Shown: positions 24,490-32,471 of the stretch, in pieces
How positions within the stretch are numbered: the first letter of the stretch is position 1
How the letters are laid out: every line of letters starts with the position of its first letter
Source of the DNA: Clostridia bacterium
GTDB lineage: Bacteria; Bacillota; Clostridia; Oscillospirales; Acutalibacteraceae
Direction: 5' to 3'
DNA length: 39,375 bases
Assembly (NCBI GenBank): GCA_017436285.1
Contig: JAFSDL010000011.1
Span: forward strand, 1-39,375
Program-made: the position numbers and the translations under genes
Notes under the pieces: model-generated
The model's input: only the letters and a program-made list of their open reading frames with translations
The model's database searches: none
Told to the model about the DNA's origin: nothing

Positions 24490-25929
24490 TTATTCAGCCT
24501 TTTCAGCGTCTGCTTTTTTCTTTGCAGGAGCTTTCTTTGCTGCGGGCTTCTTTTCAGCCTTTTCAGCATCAGCCTTTTTCTTTGCGGGAGCCTTCTTTGC
24601 GGGCTTTTCCTCTGCAACTGCATCCTCTGCTTTAGCAGCAGCCTTCTTCTTTGCACCTGCAACTGCTGTATCCTTTACAAGATCCATAGCCTTTCTGCAA
24701 GCAAGATCTGCCTTAACATCCTCTGCAGCAACAAGAGTTTTAATCTTGTCGAGAGGCATATTGTAAGCATCTGCATAAGTCTTAAGCTCTGTTTCGATAT
24801 CTTCATCAGAAATCTCGATTTTTTCAAGCTCTGCAACCTTTTCAAGAGCAAGACGAAGCTTAACCTGTTTTTCTGCGCCATCCTTGTAGCTATCGCGAAG
24901 AGCAGCAACATCCATACCAAGATACTGAAGGTAAACATCCATACTCATACCCTGTGAACGAAGTCTGTAATCAAATTCGTTAATCTGATTATCGATTTCC
25001 TTTTCAATCATAACTGCAGGGATTTCTGCGATAACATTGTCGCAAAGAGTATCCATAACTGCATTTTCAAATGCACGGTCTGCCTCAGCCTGCTTGCGAG
25101 CTTTGATTTCTTCCTCAAGGCTCTTTTCATAATCTGCGATTGTATCAAATTCGCTTACATCCTTAACGAATTCATCGTCATACTTGGGAAGCTCCTTCTT
25201 CATAATCTTATGAAGCTTGATTTTGAACACTGCTTCCTTGCCTGCAAGCTCTTCTGTGTATTCCTCGGGGAATGTAACATTAACATCAAATTCTTCATCA
25301 ACCTTGTGGCCGATAACCTGCTCTTCAAAGCCGGGAATGAAGCTACCTGAACCAAGCTCAAGGTCATAGTTCTCGCCTTTACCGCCTTCGAATGCAACAC
25401 CGTCAACAAAACCCTCAAAGTCGATTGTTGCGATATCGCCCTTCTTTGCAGCCTTGCCTTCAACAGCAACAAGCTTTGCATCCTTTTCAAGAGCTCTGTC
25501 AACCTCTGCCTTGATTTCTGCTTTTTTAACAGTAACCTTTTCTTTTTCTGCCTTGATGCCCTTGTAAGCCTTAAGCTCAACCTCGGGCTTAACAGTAACT
25601 TTAAGCTTTACTGTGAAGCCGTTTTCATCAAGAGAAACGATTTCATCCTCAAAGGGAGCAGAAACGGGAACGATGCCTGCTTCTTTAACTGCTTCTTCAA
25701 AGAGTGCGGGATACTCTGCATCAATTGCATCGTACCAGAAAACCTCTTTACCGTAGTAAGTTTCGATAATGTGCTTGGGAGCTTTACCCTTGCGGAAACC
25801 GGGTACATTATATTTACCTCTGTTTTTTGTATAAGCCTTTGTAACTGCCGCTTTGAAAGCATCGCCTTCAAAAGAAATTTCAAGAGCATATACATTTGTT
25901 TCAACTTTTTCGCAAGACTTTAAACTCAT
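24490..25929 (-). CDS. tig: Trigger factor with a lysine/alanine-rich C-terminal tail
   Basis: Ribosome-bound chaperone and peptidyl-prolyl isomerase for nascent chains. The start at 25929 (MSLKS) gives 479 residues. The ribosome-binding domain is N-terminal, an FKBP-type domain lies near 150-240 and the helical C-domain follows. The last 55 residues or so are extra: Lys, Ala, Glu, Asp and Pro only in long stretches, including a 15-residue unit KKAPAKKKADAEKAE present twice. The DNA copies of the repeat differ at several third positions, so the protein sequence rather than recent slippage is conserved. Such tails resemble histone H1-like basic tails. Function unknown. Confidence 0.95.
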   Translation of the reverse strand: MSLKSCEKVETNVYALEISFEGDAFKAAVTKAYTKNRGKYNVPGFRKGKAPKHIIETYYGKEVFWYDAIDAEYPALFEEAVKEAGIVPVSAPFEDEIVSLDENGFTVKLKVTVKPEVELKAYKGIKAEKEKVTVKKAEIKAEVDRALEKDAKLVAVEGKAAKKGDIATIDFEGFVDGVAFEGGKGENYDLELGSGSFIPGFEEQVIGHKVDEEFDVNVTFPEEYTEELAGKEAVFKIKLHKIMKKELPKYDDEFVKDVSEFDTIADYEKSLEEEIKARKQAEADRAFENAVMDTLCDNVIAEIPAVMIEKEIDNQINEFDYRLRSQGMSMDVYLQYLGMDVAALRDSYKDGAEKQVKLRLALEKVAELEKIEISDEDIETELKTYADAYNMPLDKIKTLVAAEDVKADLACRKAMDLVKDTAVAGAKKKAAAKAEDAVAEEKPAKKAPAKKKADAEKAEKKPAAKKAPAKKKADAEKAE

Positions 25930-25981
25930 TGTAAACATCCTTTCATTTGCGAACATATATTGTAATTATATTAACTGCGAA

Positions 25982-26010
25982 ATTATATCATAATAATTTG
26001 CAAATTTCCA
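25982..26010 (-). promoter_or_regulatory. tig promoter with extended -10
   Basis: TGATATAAT (perfect -10 at 25987-25982 with the TG extension) and a weak TGGAAA -35 (26010-26005) at 17 bp. A perfect 12-bp palindrome AATTTGCAAATT (25995-26006) covers the spacer and could be an operator. No CIRCE or CtsR site is recognisable. Confidence 0.65.
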
Positions 26011-26076
26011 CTATTTTTCCAATAAATTTCCATATGTATGTAAAATTTATTGATTTTATATTAATTTTTGACTTAA

Positions 26077-26775
26077 TTACTCCTCACTATGAGCAATAAG
26101 ACGAGGAACAAAGCCTAAATGGTCTGCAGAAATGAGGTTAAACTCGATTCCGTTCCATTCCAATTTAGCATTTTCGGGAGCAACAAAGCCGTGAAGATGC
26201 CCGAAATAGCAACGCTTAACAGGAAATTCCTTTAACACGGAAAGAATTTCCTCACATTCCTGATTGGCGCTTACGGGCGGATAATGAAGGAAGGCAATCA
26301 GCTCACCCCCAAGCTTACTTGCCTCCTGCAAGGAGGTACGAAGCCTGCCTGCTTCACGAAGAATAACCTTTTTATCTGCCTCGGCGGTATCATCATAAAA
26401 CCAACCGCGAGAGCCACCGATAGAAAAGCCCTCAACTGAATAAGCGTTGTTGTGAATTATCTTAATTGTATCAAAATTATTCTCTGCCAGAAACTTATTC
26501 ATTTTGGACATTGTGTTCCACCAATAATCGTGGTTGCCCTTGAGAATATATTTTGTGCCATTGAGGGAATTCAGAAACGAAAAATCCTTAACTGCCTCAT
26601 TGAAATTCATAGCCCACGAAATATCACCGGGAATTACAACACTGTCTTCAGGAGAAACAACCTTATTCCAATTGCTTTCCAGTCGGTCGATATAATCCGT
26701 CCACCCCCTGAAAATATCCATAGGCTTATCAACGGAAAGTGACAGATGAGTGTCACCAATTACGAACAATGACAA
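26077..26775 (-). CDS. Metallophosphoesterase
   Basis: 232 residues from a TTG at 26775, with GAGGTG 7 bases upstream. The calcineurin-like dimetal site is complete: GDTHLS near 7-12, PGDISWAM, GNHDYWWN and GHLHG. GDTH...NWxxVVxPEDSVVIPGD is a form common in Clostridia, of unknown substrate. It follows thrC by 11 bp and shares its transcript. That neighbour does not suggest a substrate. It could act on nucleotides, phosphodiesters or phosphoproteins; I do not choose between them. Confidence 0.88.
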   Translation of the reverse strand: MSLFVIGDTHLSLSVDKPMDIFRGWTDYIDRLESNWNKVVSPEDSVVIPGDISWAMNFNEAVKDFSFLNSLNGTKYILKGNHDYWWNTMSKMNKFLAENNFDTIKIIHNNAYSVEGFSIGGSRGWFYDDTAEADKKVILREAGRLRTSLQEASKLGGELIAFLHYPPVSANQECEEILSVLKEFPVKRCYFGHLHGFVAPENAKLEWNGIEFNLISADHLGFVPRLIAHSEE

Positions 26776-26786
26776 GGTGTGTCACC

Positions 26787-28283
26787 TCAAATACCGAGCA
26801 TATCGAAAACAACCTGAGCCATATCTTCCTTTGAGGTTACTTTATTGAAGCGAACCTCTTTACCCTTAAGAGCAGAAAGCTGTTCGGGTGCTTTAAGTGA
26901 AGAAATTTCTTCAAGAGCAGATACAGTTGCAAATTCATCGTCATACTCTTTATTTTCTTTATCAACTGCAGAAAGAACTGCCTTTGAGAACTTAAAGGGT
27001 GATGCGGTTGAAGCAATAACAACGGGGGCTTTATCCCCTGTTTTTTCTTCATAAGCATTGCAAACATTGATTGCAACTGCAGTATGGGTATCTGCAAGGT
27101 AGTTGTATTCTGAATATGTTTCGCTGATTGTTGCTTTTGTCATTTCATCATCACAGCAGCCTGCGGCAAAAAGCTCATTGATTTTTTCTTTAACATCATT
27201 GCTTACAGTATATTTACCGCAATCCTTAAGCTGACCGAACCACTCATTGATAGTATCTGAATTTCTGCCACAGAGAATATAAAGAAGTCTTTCAAGGTTG
27301 CTTGAAATGAGAATATCCATTGAGGGTGATGTTGTTGTATAGAAATCACGGTTTCTGTCATAAACACCGTTTTCAATGAAATCTGTGAGAACATTGTTTG
27401 CATTTGAAGCACAGATAAGCTTATTAACAGGTAAGCCCATTTCCTTTGCAAAATATGCAGCAAGAATGTTACCGAAGTTACCTGTGGGAACAACAATATT
27501 GATTTTATCGCCGAAAGCAACTGCGCCACTGTTTACCATATCGCAATATGCAGAAACATAGTAAACAATCTGAGGAGCAAGACGACCCCAGTTAATTGAG
27601 TTGGCAGAAGAGAAAACAAGGTTATTTTCTTCAAATCTTTTGAGAATTTCTTTATTTGTAAAGATAGATTTTACGCCTGTCTGAGCATCGTCAAAGTTGC
27701 CGTAGATAGCGCAAACGCCAACGTTATTACCTTCCTGAGTTGTCATCTGAAGCTTCTGCATGGGGCTGACGCCATCGTTGGGGTAGAAAACAAGAATTTT
27801 TGTGCCCTCAACATCCTTAAAGCCCTCGAGAGCTGCTTTGCCTGTGTCACCTGAGGTAGCAACAAGAATAACGATTTCTTTATCCTTAAGGTTCTTCTTT
27901 GCAGAAACTGTGAGAAGGTAAGGAAGAATCTGAAGAGCCATATCCTTGAAGGCACAAGTGGGTCCCTTGAAAAGCTCAAGAATATTAACATTATCGTGAA
28001 GCTTTACAACGGGAGCAACAGCCTCTGAAGAGAATTTGCCATCTGCATAAGCACCCTCAACACAATAATCAAGCTCTTCCTTTGTGAAATCTGAAAGATA
28101 AAGACCGAGAACCTTTTTTGCTCTTTCTTTATAATCTGCAGAGCAAAGTGCTTTGATTTCATCTGCAGATAAAGCAGGAATTTCAACAGGAATATAAAGT
28201 CCGCCATCGGGTGAAATACCATCGGTAATTGCCTTTGAAGCGGTTACCCTTACACTATTATCTCTTGTTGATGTATATAACAT
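26787..28283 (-). CDS. thrC: Threonine synthase
   Basis: PLP enzyme that converts O-phosphohomoserine to threonine. The 498 residues are the longer class of the family, with the N-terminal domain MLYTSTRDNSVRVTASKAI. The Schiff-base lysine is Lys113 in GPTCAFKDMALQ. The phosphate-binding loops VATSGDTGKAALEG and VPTGNFGNILAAYF follow. The promoter lies immediately upstream, and its -35 overlaps the dacA-type carboxypeptidase stop. No Thr leader peptide or T-box is seen in the roughly 50-base leader. Confidence 0.96.
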   Translation of the reverse strand: MLYTSTRDNSVRVTASKAITDGISPDGGLYIPVEIPALSADEIKALCSADYKERAKKVLGLYLSDFTKEELDYCVEGAYADGKFSSEAVAPVVKLHDNVNILELFKGPTCAFKDMALQILPYLLTVSAKKNLKDKEIVILVATSGDTGKAALEGFKDVEGTKILVFYPNDGVSPMQKLQMTTQEGNNVGVCAIYGNFDDAQTGVKSIFTNKEILKRFEENNLVFSSANSINWGRLAPQIVYYVSAYCDMVNSGAVAFGDKINIVVPTGNFGNILAAYFAKEMGLPVNKLICASNANNVLTDFIENGVYDRNRDFYTTTSPSMDILISSNLERLLYILCGRNSDTINEWFGQLKDCGKYTVSNDVKEKINELFAAGCCDDEMTKATISETYSEYNYLADTHTAVAINVCNAYEEKTGDKAPVVIASTASPFKFSKAVLSAVDKENKEYDDEFATVSALEEISSLKAPEQLSALKGKEVRFNKVTSKEDMAQVVFDMLGI

Positions 28284-28342
28284 AAAAACACATCCCTTAT
28301 TAAAATCAAATTACATAATAACCCATTATTTATTATCAATTG

Positions 28343-28371
28343 ATTTTAACAAAGGGATGAAAAAATGTCAA
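28343..28371 (-). promoter_or_regulatory. thrC promoter
   Basis: Perfect TTGACA (28371-28366), a 17-bp spacer and TAAAAT (28348-28343) on the minus strand. The -35 overlaps the stop codon of the carboxypeptidase gene, so the two units are adjacent but separable. Confidence 0.85.
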
Positions 28372-29627
28372 GCATTATCAAGGTTTTTCGGATATTTCAT
28401 TTCACCATTTGCAACAAAATTGGCAAGTTTTTTCATATAACCCCATAAGCCTAATTCTTCAACACTGTTTTTGGCGGTTATTTTATGCTCTGCAACATTT
28501 TTACCGCCCACCGAAATTTTAATATTACCGATGGTCTGTTTTTCAACAACAGGTGCTACAAGGCTTTCTTCAATTTCCACCTTAATATCTATTTTTTCCT
28601 CTTCACCCTTTTTTACAAGAACGGGTGAAAGCTTTGGGATTTTGGGTGAAACAAATTCAACCTTGCCCCCAACAACCTGCACCTTTTTCAAGTCCTTTTT
28701 GTTGATTTCGGGGGTTACGCAGGAATAATTTGAAAAGCCCCAATTAAGCATTGCCTTTGCAGTATTAAAGCGGTCGTTACTATTATCGCTACCCATAACA
28801 ACTGCCACTAAATGAAGTCCGTCACGCTCTGCAGAAGCACTGACACAGCACCCTGCCTTTGCGGTTGTGCCTGTTTTAAGACCCGTTGTGCCACTATAAA
28901 AACGAACAAGCTTATTAGTGTTTACAAGCTCGGTTTTACCGTCTCTCAAGGAATCCATCCATACTGTTGTGTAATCTCTTATAAAATCATATTTCAAAAG
29001 CTCACAGGACATTATCCCGATATCTCTTGCAGTGGTTAAATGGGTATCGGTTGTGTCATCAAGACCTGTTGCATTTTCAAAGTGGGTGTTCTTCATTTTG
29101 AGCTCTATTGCCCGCTCATTCATCATATCAATAAAGGCAGTTTCGCTACCTGCAACATATTCACCCAAAAGGGTTGCCGCATCATTTGCACTACCGATTG
29201 CAGTTGCCCGAAGAAGCTCATCAACAGTCATACTCTCCCCTTCCTCAAGCCAAATCTGAGAGCCACCCTTTGAGGCGGCGTTGGAAGAACAAGTGACTTT
29301 ATCTGCAAGGGTAATTTTTTTACTGCTTATAGCCTCGGCAACCAAAAGCATTGTCATAATTTTTGTAACAGAGGCAGGAAAAAGCTGTTTATCTGCATTA
29401 TATTCCATCAGAATTTCACCGCTTGTTACCTCCATTAAAACTGCGGATTTCGCCTTAATTTCAACAGGTAGACTTTCAAGCTTTTTCTGTTCTTCTTGGG
29501 TTATAACTGACTTTGCAACCTGAACATTTTCATCCTCTTTTACGATTGTTTTATCCGTTGCGAAGGCAGTTGTTGATATTGAAAAAACCGAAATAATTGA
29601 TAATAAAAAAGAAATAAACCTTTTCAT
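28368..29627 (-). CDS. D-alanyl-D-alanine carboxypeptidase (PBP5-like)
   Basis: Trims the pentapeptide stems of peptidoglycan outside the cell. 419 residues with a signal peptide (MKR, a hydrophobic core, cut after about residue 23, AFA). The serine-acyl site is Ser86-V-T-Lys89, the second motif is SAN (146-148), and the third is KTG (251-253); all are intact. A C-terminal beta domain follows, with an amphipathic end that could hold it at the membrane. A 16-bp inverted repeat in the 5' end of the message pairs over the start codon (see 29614-29666). The family may serve in vegetative wall turnover or sporulation; I cannot tell which. Confidence 0.92.
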   Translation of the reverse strand: MKRFISFLLSIISVFSISTTAFATDKTIVKEDENVQVAKSVITQEEQKKLESLPVEIKAKSAVLMEVTSGEILMEYNADKQLFPASVTKIMTMLLVAEAISSKKITLADKVTCSSNAASKGGSQIWLEEGESMTVDELLRATAIGSANDAATLLGEYVAGSETAFIDMMNERAIELKMKNTHFENATGLDDTTDTHLTTARDIGIMSCELLKYDFIRDYTTVWMDSLRDGKTELVNTNKLVRFYSGTTGLKTGTTAKAGCCVSASAERDGLHLVAVVMGSDNSNDRFNTAKAMLNWGFSNYSCVTPEINKKDLKKVQVVGGKVEFVSPKIPKLSPVLVKKGEEEKIDIKVEIEESLVAPVVEKQTIGNIKISVGGKNVAEHKITAKNSVEELGLWGYMKKLANFVANGEMKYPKNLDNA

Positions 29628-29666
29628 AATTCACACTCCTCTTAGAATGTTTATGAAAAGGTTTAT
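29614..29666 (-). promoter_or_regulatory. Hairpin sequestering the carboxypeptidase start codon
   Basis: On the minus strand ATAAACCTTTTCATAA (29666-29651) is perfectly complementary to TTATGAAAAGGTTTAT (29629-29614) over 16 bp. The second arm contains the ATG (29627-29625) and codons 2-4, and the 21-base loop contains the ribosome site AGAGGAG. The stem is AT-rich. If it forms in the message it hides the start codon and presents the ribosome site in a loop. Thermometer-like or protein-controlled translation would fit, but is not shown. Confidence 0.65.
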
Positions 29667-29669
29667 AAA

Positions 29670-29713
29670 TTAGAACTTTTACTTGTTCTAAGGTACAGGC
29701 AAGCCTGTACCTT
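29670..29713. repeat. Two adjacent hairpins upstream of the carboxypeptidase gene
   Basis: TTAGAAC/GTTCTAA (29670-29676 with 29685-29691) and AAGGTACAGGC/GCCTGTACCTT (29690-29700 with 29703-29713), the latter an 11-bp perfect palindrome around two bases. They follow the prmA stop on the minus strand. They may end or process that transcript, although only a weak U-rich tract follows. Confidence 0.6.
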
Positions 29714-29738
29714 ACGATGTGTTGAGATTTGCGAAGCT

Positions 29739-29796
29739 CTGGTGACTGGAGACTGGCGACTGGTGGCTAATTCCGAACTCCGCATTCCTCATTCAC
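29739..29796. repeat. Two 7-bp tandem arrays
   Basis: Four units CTGGTGA, CTGGAGA, CTGGCGA, CTGGTGG (29739-29766) are followed after two bases by AATTCCG, AACTCCG, CATTCCT and CATTCAC (29769-29796). The last two units run into prmA's stop codon at 29791-29789, which lies in the second array. Units are degenerate, so the array is old or has been shaped by selection. Confidence 0.6.
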
Positions 29797-30706
29797 AAAC
29801 AAGGCAGACCCAACCGCCGTGCTCGATGCGTTCAACTAATTTAAGTCCTGCGCTTTGAAGGGCGGTTACAACCTCGTCTGCTCTTGTATCAATGATACCC
29901 GAGGCGATGAACTTTGCGCCTTGCTTCATAAAGGCTCTTACCTGAGTGCTGAAAAGGATGATAATATCTGCAACGATGTTTGCCACAACAACATCATATT
30001 GCTTGGTTACCTTATCTGCCAAGTCACCACACACGAATTTAAGCTCGGGCTCGTCAAGTCCGTTCATTTTTCCGTTTTCCTTAGCGGTTTTAACTGCTAA
30101 TTCGTCAATATCAACACCAAAGCCCTCAGTTGCACCCAAAAGCATTGAAGCGATTGCAAGAATACCGCTACCGCAACCGATATCAAGAACCGTATCGCCC
30201 TCTTTGATAATTTTATCAAGGGTTTCAAGGCAAAGGCGGGTTGTGTCATGAGTGCCTGTGCCGAATGCTGCACCGGGCTCAATATTGAGAACTGCTCTCT
30301 CACCTGCATCATAATCATCAATCCATATAGGACGGACAAAAAGGCGTTCACCAACGGGGGTCGGCTTGAAAAACGCTTTCCATTTATCTGCCCAATCCTC
30401 CTCAGAGCAACCGTCCGTTTCAATTCTGAAATCGATTTTTTCTGCAGTTAATCTATCAGAAATAAAGGAAACCGCTTCTGCAGGGTTATTACCCTCTTCT
30501 ATGTAAATATGAACAATACTTTCAGCTCTGTTCTTTTGAAGCAAATCCTCGTCAATCAAATCAATATGGGCAATTTCCCAAGCGGCTTCAACAAGGTCGC
30601 TGTAATCCTCAATATAAATACCATAAGGCACAGCCATAACTGCTATATCTGAGGCTCTTTCGGTATCCTCGGTTTTTACATATATTTTAACTTCAGTATA
30701 ATTCAT
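29789..30706 (-). CDS. prmA: Ribosomal protein L11 methyltransferase
   Basis: Trimethylates ribosomal protein L11 with S-adenosylmethionine. The start at 30706 gives 305 residues and shares one base with the yhaM stop (TAATG); an upstream in-frame ATG at 30721 is less likely. The N-terminal substrate-recognition domain is followed by the class I methyltransferase fold. DIGCGSGILAIAS is the SAM-binding motif I and VVANIVADII matches the active-site NIxA-type segment. It is the last gene of the tcdA-yhaM-prmA operon. Its stop lies in a heptamer repeat array. Confidence 0.95.
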   Translation of the reverse strand: MNYTEVKIYVKTEDTERASDIAVMAVPYGIYIEDYSDLVEAAWEIAHIDLIDEDLLQKNRAESIVHIYIEEGNNPAEAVSFISDRLTAEKIDFRIETDGCSEEDWADKWKAFFKPTPVGERLFVRPIWIDDYDAGERAVLNIEPGAAFGTGTHDTTRLCLETLDKIIKEGDTVLDIGCGSGILAIASMLLGATEGFGVDIDELAVKTAKENGKMNGLDEPELKFVCGDLADKVTKQYDVVVANIVADIIILFSTQVRAFMKQGAKFIASGIIDTRADEVVTALQSAGLKLVERIEHGGWVCLVCE

Positions 30707-31686
30707 TATTCTTCCTCGCACATAATATTAGCCTGAGGCTCAACATCAATTCTGCCGTGATTATAAAGCTTTCTGTTATCAAGCATCCAGAGTCTGCCTG
30801 TAAACTCCCCTGCTTTAACACCGCCTACTGCCTCTGCCATTTCATACATATTGGCGTCAAAAAGGTCAAGCTGAGAAAGAACCTCGGCTTCAATAAAGGC
30901 GGGTCTTACTGCCGCACCGAACTCCAATTTTCCGTGATGGGAAATGAGCATATGCTGAAGAAGATATTTCTTTTCGGGTGTGATTTCAAGCTCGTCACAT
31001 TTTCTGCCTACATCCTCTGCACCCATAACAAGATGTCCTAAAAGCATACCCTCAAGGGTATGACCGTCAACGATGCCCGCACCGTTTACTGTGTATTCTC
31101 TCATTTTTGCAATATCGTGAAGAATTGCCCCTGAAAGAAGAAGCTCTCTGTCAATGCAGGGGTAAATACTGCAAACGCATTCTGCGAGACGAACAATTGA
31201 AAGAGTGTGGTATAAAAGTCCGCCCGTCATAGCGTGGTGAAGCTTTTCTGCCGCAGGGAAGGTTAAAATTCTTTCCTGATTATCTCTGAGCATTGAAAGA
31301 ACAACCCTTTTAAGCTCATCATCCTCAAAATCATTAACAAGTCTTATTATTGAGTCAAGCATATCGTTACCGCTATAATCAGAGGATTTAACAAAATCTG
31401 CCATATCGAATTCATCCTCTGTTGCAGGGCGCATTCTCTGAATAATAAACTGGTCATTTCCGTTATATTGCTGAATTGTGCCACGAATTTTGATAACTGT
31501 GTTCACCTCGGGAAGAGTCATATTGTCCTCTCTGAAATCCCAGAGCTTTGCGACCATTTCGCCGTCCTTATCGCCTAATTTGATATCAAGATAAAAGGTT
31601 CCGTTTTTTGCACTTTTTTTGTCACACGCTTTAACAAGGGCGAAGCCCTCAACCAAGCCGATTTTTTCTGTTTCTGTAAATTTCAT
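30706..31686 (-). CDS. yhaM: 3'-5' exoribonuclease YhaM family
   Basis: 326 residues. An N-terminal OB-fold domain (about 1-100, with the KNGTFYLDIKLGDKDG segment) is followed by an HD metal-dependent phosphohydrolase domain. The latter has LLYHTLSIVRLAE and the paired HDIAKMREY. YhaM degrades RNA and ssDNA from 3' ends in Firmicutes, with a Mn-dependent activity. It starts 2 bp after tcdA, with GAGGT upstream. Confidence 0.92.
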   Translation of the reverse strand: MKFTETEKIGLVEGFALVKACDKKSAKNGTFYLDIKLGDKDGEMVAKLWDFREDNMTLPEVNTVIKIRGTIQQYNGNDQFIIQRMRPATEDEFDMADFVKSSDYSGNDMLDSIIRLVNDFEDDELKRVVLSMLRDNQERILTFPAAEKLHHAMTGGLLYHTLSIVRLAECVCSIYPCIDRELLLSGAILHDIAKMREYTVNGAGIVDGHTLEGMLLGHLVMGAEDVGRKCDELEITPEKKYLLQHMLISHHGKLEFGAAVRPAFIEAEVLSQLDLFDANMYEMAEAVGGVKAGEFTGRLWMLDNRKLYNHGRIDVEPQANIMCEEE

Positions 31687-31688
31687 AT

Positions 31689-32375
31689 TTATACCTCTTC
31701 TATAAGTTTCTGTATCACATAAGATGCCATTAAATAGCCTGCAACAGGTGGTGTAAAGGAAGCCGAGCCCGGAACAGAGCCCTCTGTTTTAATCGGCTCT
31801 TCCTTTGAATAAACAACAGTTAATTTTTTTACACCTCTGTTTTTCAGTTCCCTTCTCATAACACGGGCTAACGGACATACACTTGTTTTATTAATATCTG
31901 CAATTTCAAAAAGCTCGGGATGAAGCTTATTGCCCGTTCCCATTGAGGAAATCACGGGAATATTAAGCTTATCGGCTCTTTCAATAAGCTCAAGCTTTGC
32001 GGTTACATTATCAATTGCATCAACTATAAAATCATACCCGGAAAGGTCAATTTCCTCTGCAGTTTCAGGCAGATAAAACAAATCGTATTTTTTGAAATTG
32101 ATGTTGGGGTTAATGCTCAAAGCCCTTTTCTCTGCCACATCAACCTTTTTCTCACCGATATTATCGTTGGTTGCAATAATCTGACGGTTGATGTTTGTGA
32201 TATCAACAGTATCCTTATCAACCACCGCAACAGTACCCACGCCACCTCTTACAAGTGCTTCAAGGACTGTGCCACCAACACCACCGATACCAAACACGAT
32301 AACCGATGATTTATTAAGCTTTTCCATTTTTTGTTCGCCTAAAATACGGCTCATACGGGAAAATCTTTCGTCCAT
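31689..32375 (-). CDS. tcdA: tRNA threonylcarbamoyladenosine dehydratase
   Basis: E1-like adenylating enzyme that cyclises t6A37 in tRNAs that decode ANN codons. 228 residues. The ATP-binding loop GIGGVGG is at 29-35, the NINRQI segment follows near 62, and SVCPLARV carries a conserved cysteine. GSVPGSASFTPPVAGYL is the C-terminal family signature. AAGGAGT precedes the ATG. It opens a three-gene operon of RNA-processing and translation functions (tcdA, yhaM, prmA), which is consistent. HesA/ThiF relatives are possible but fit less well. Confidence 0.9.
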   Translation of the reverse strand: MDERFSRMSRILGEQKMEKLNKSSVIVFGIGGVGGTVLEALVRGGVGTVAVVDKDTVDITNINRQIIATNDNIGEKKVDVAEKRALSINPNINFKKYDLFYLPETAEEIDLSGYDFIVDAIDNVTAKLELIERADKLNIPVISSMGTGNKLHPELFEIADINKTSVCPLARVMRRELKNRGVKKLTVVYSKEEPIKTEGSVPGSASFTPPVAGYLMASYVIQKLIEEV

Positions 32376-32403
32376 TTGTTACTCCTTAAAATAATATACA
32401 TTG

Positions 32404-32433
32404 ATTATATAATACTCTTGAAAAAGTTGTCAA
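32404..32433 (-). promoter_or_regulatory. Promoter of tcdA-yhaM-prmA
   Basis: Perfect TTGACA (32433-32428) and TATAAT (32409-32404) with an 18-bp spacer, on the minus strand. Confidence 0.75.
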
Positions 32434-32471
32434 CAATTAAAGTTAAGAATAATTTTTTGGTGGTGTTATTT

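Noticed and set aside
25951-25962. LexA site upstream of tig
   Set aside because: The second half of the motif (ATTG) does not fit the GTT(C/T) half-site; kept only as a recurring motif.
28284-28340. A leader-peptide attenuator or riboswitch before thrC
   Set aside because: The leader is only about 50 bases; a six-codon ORF there has no threonine codons, and no terminator is present.
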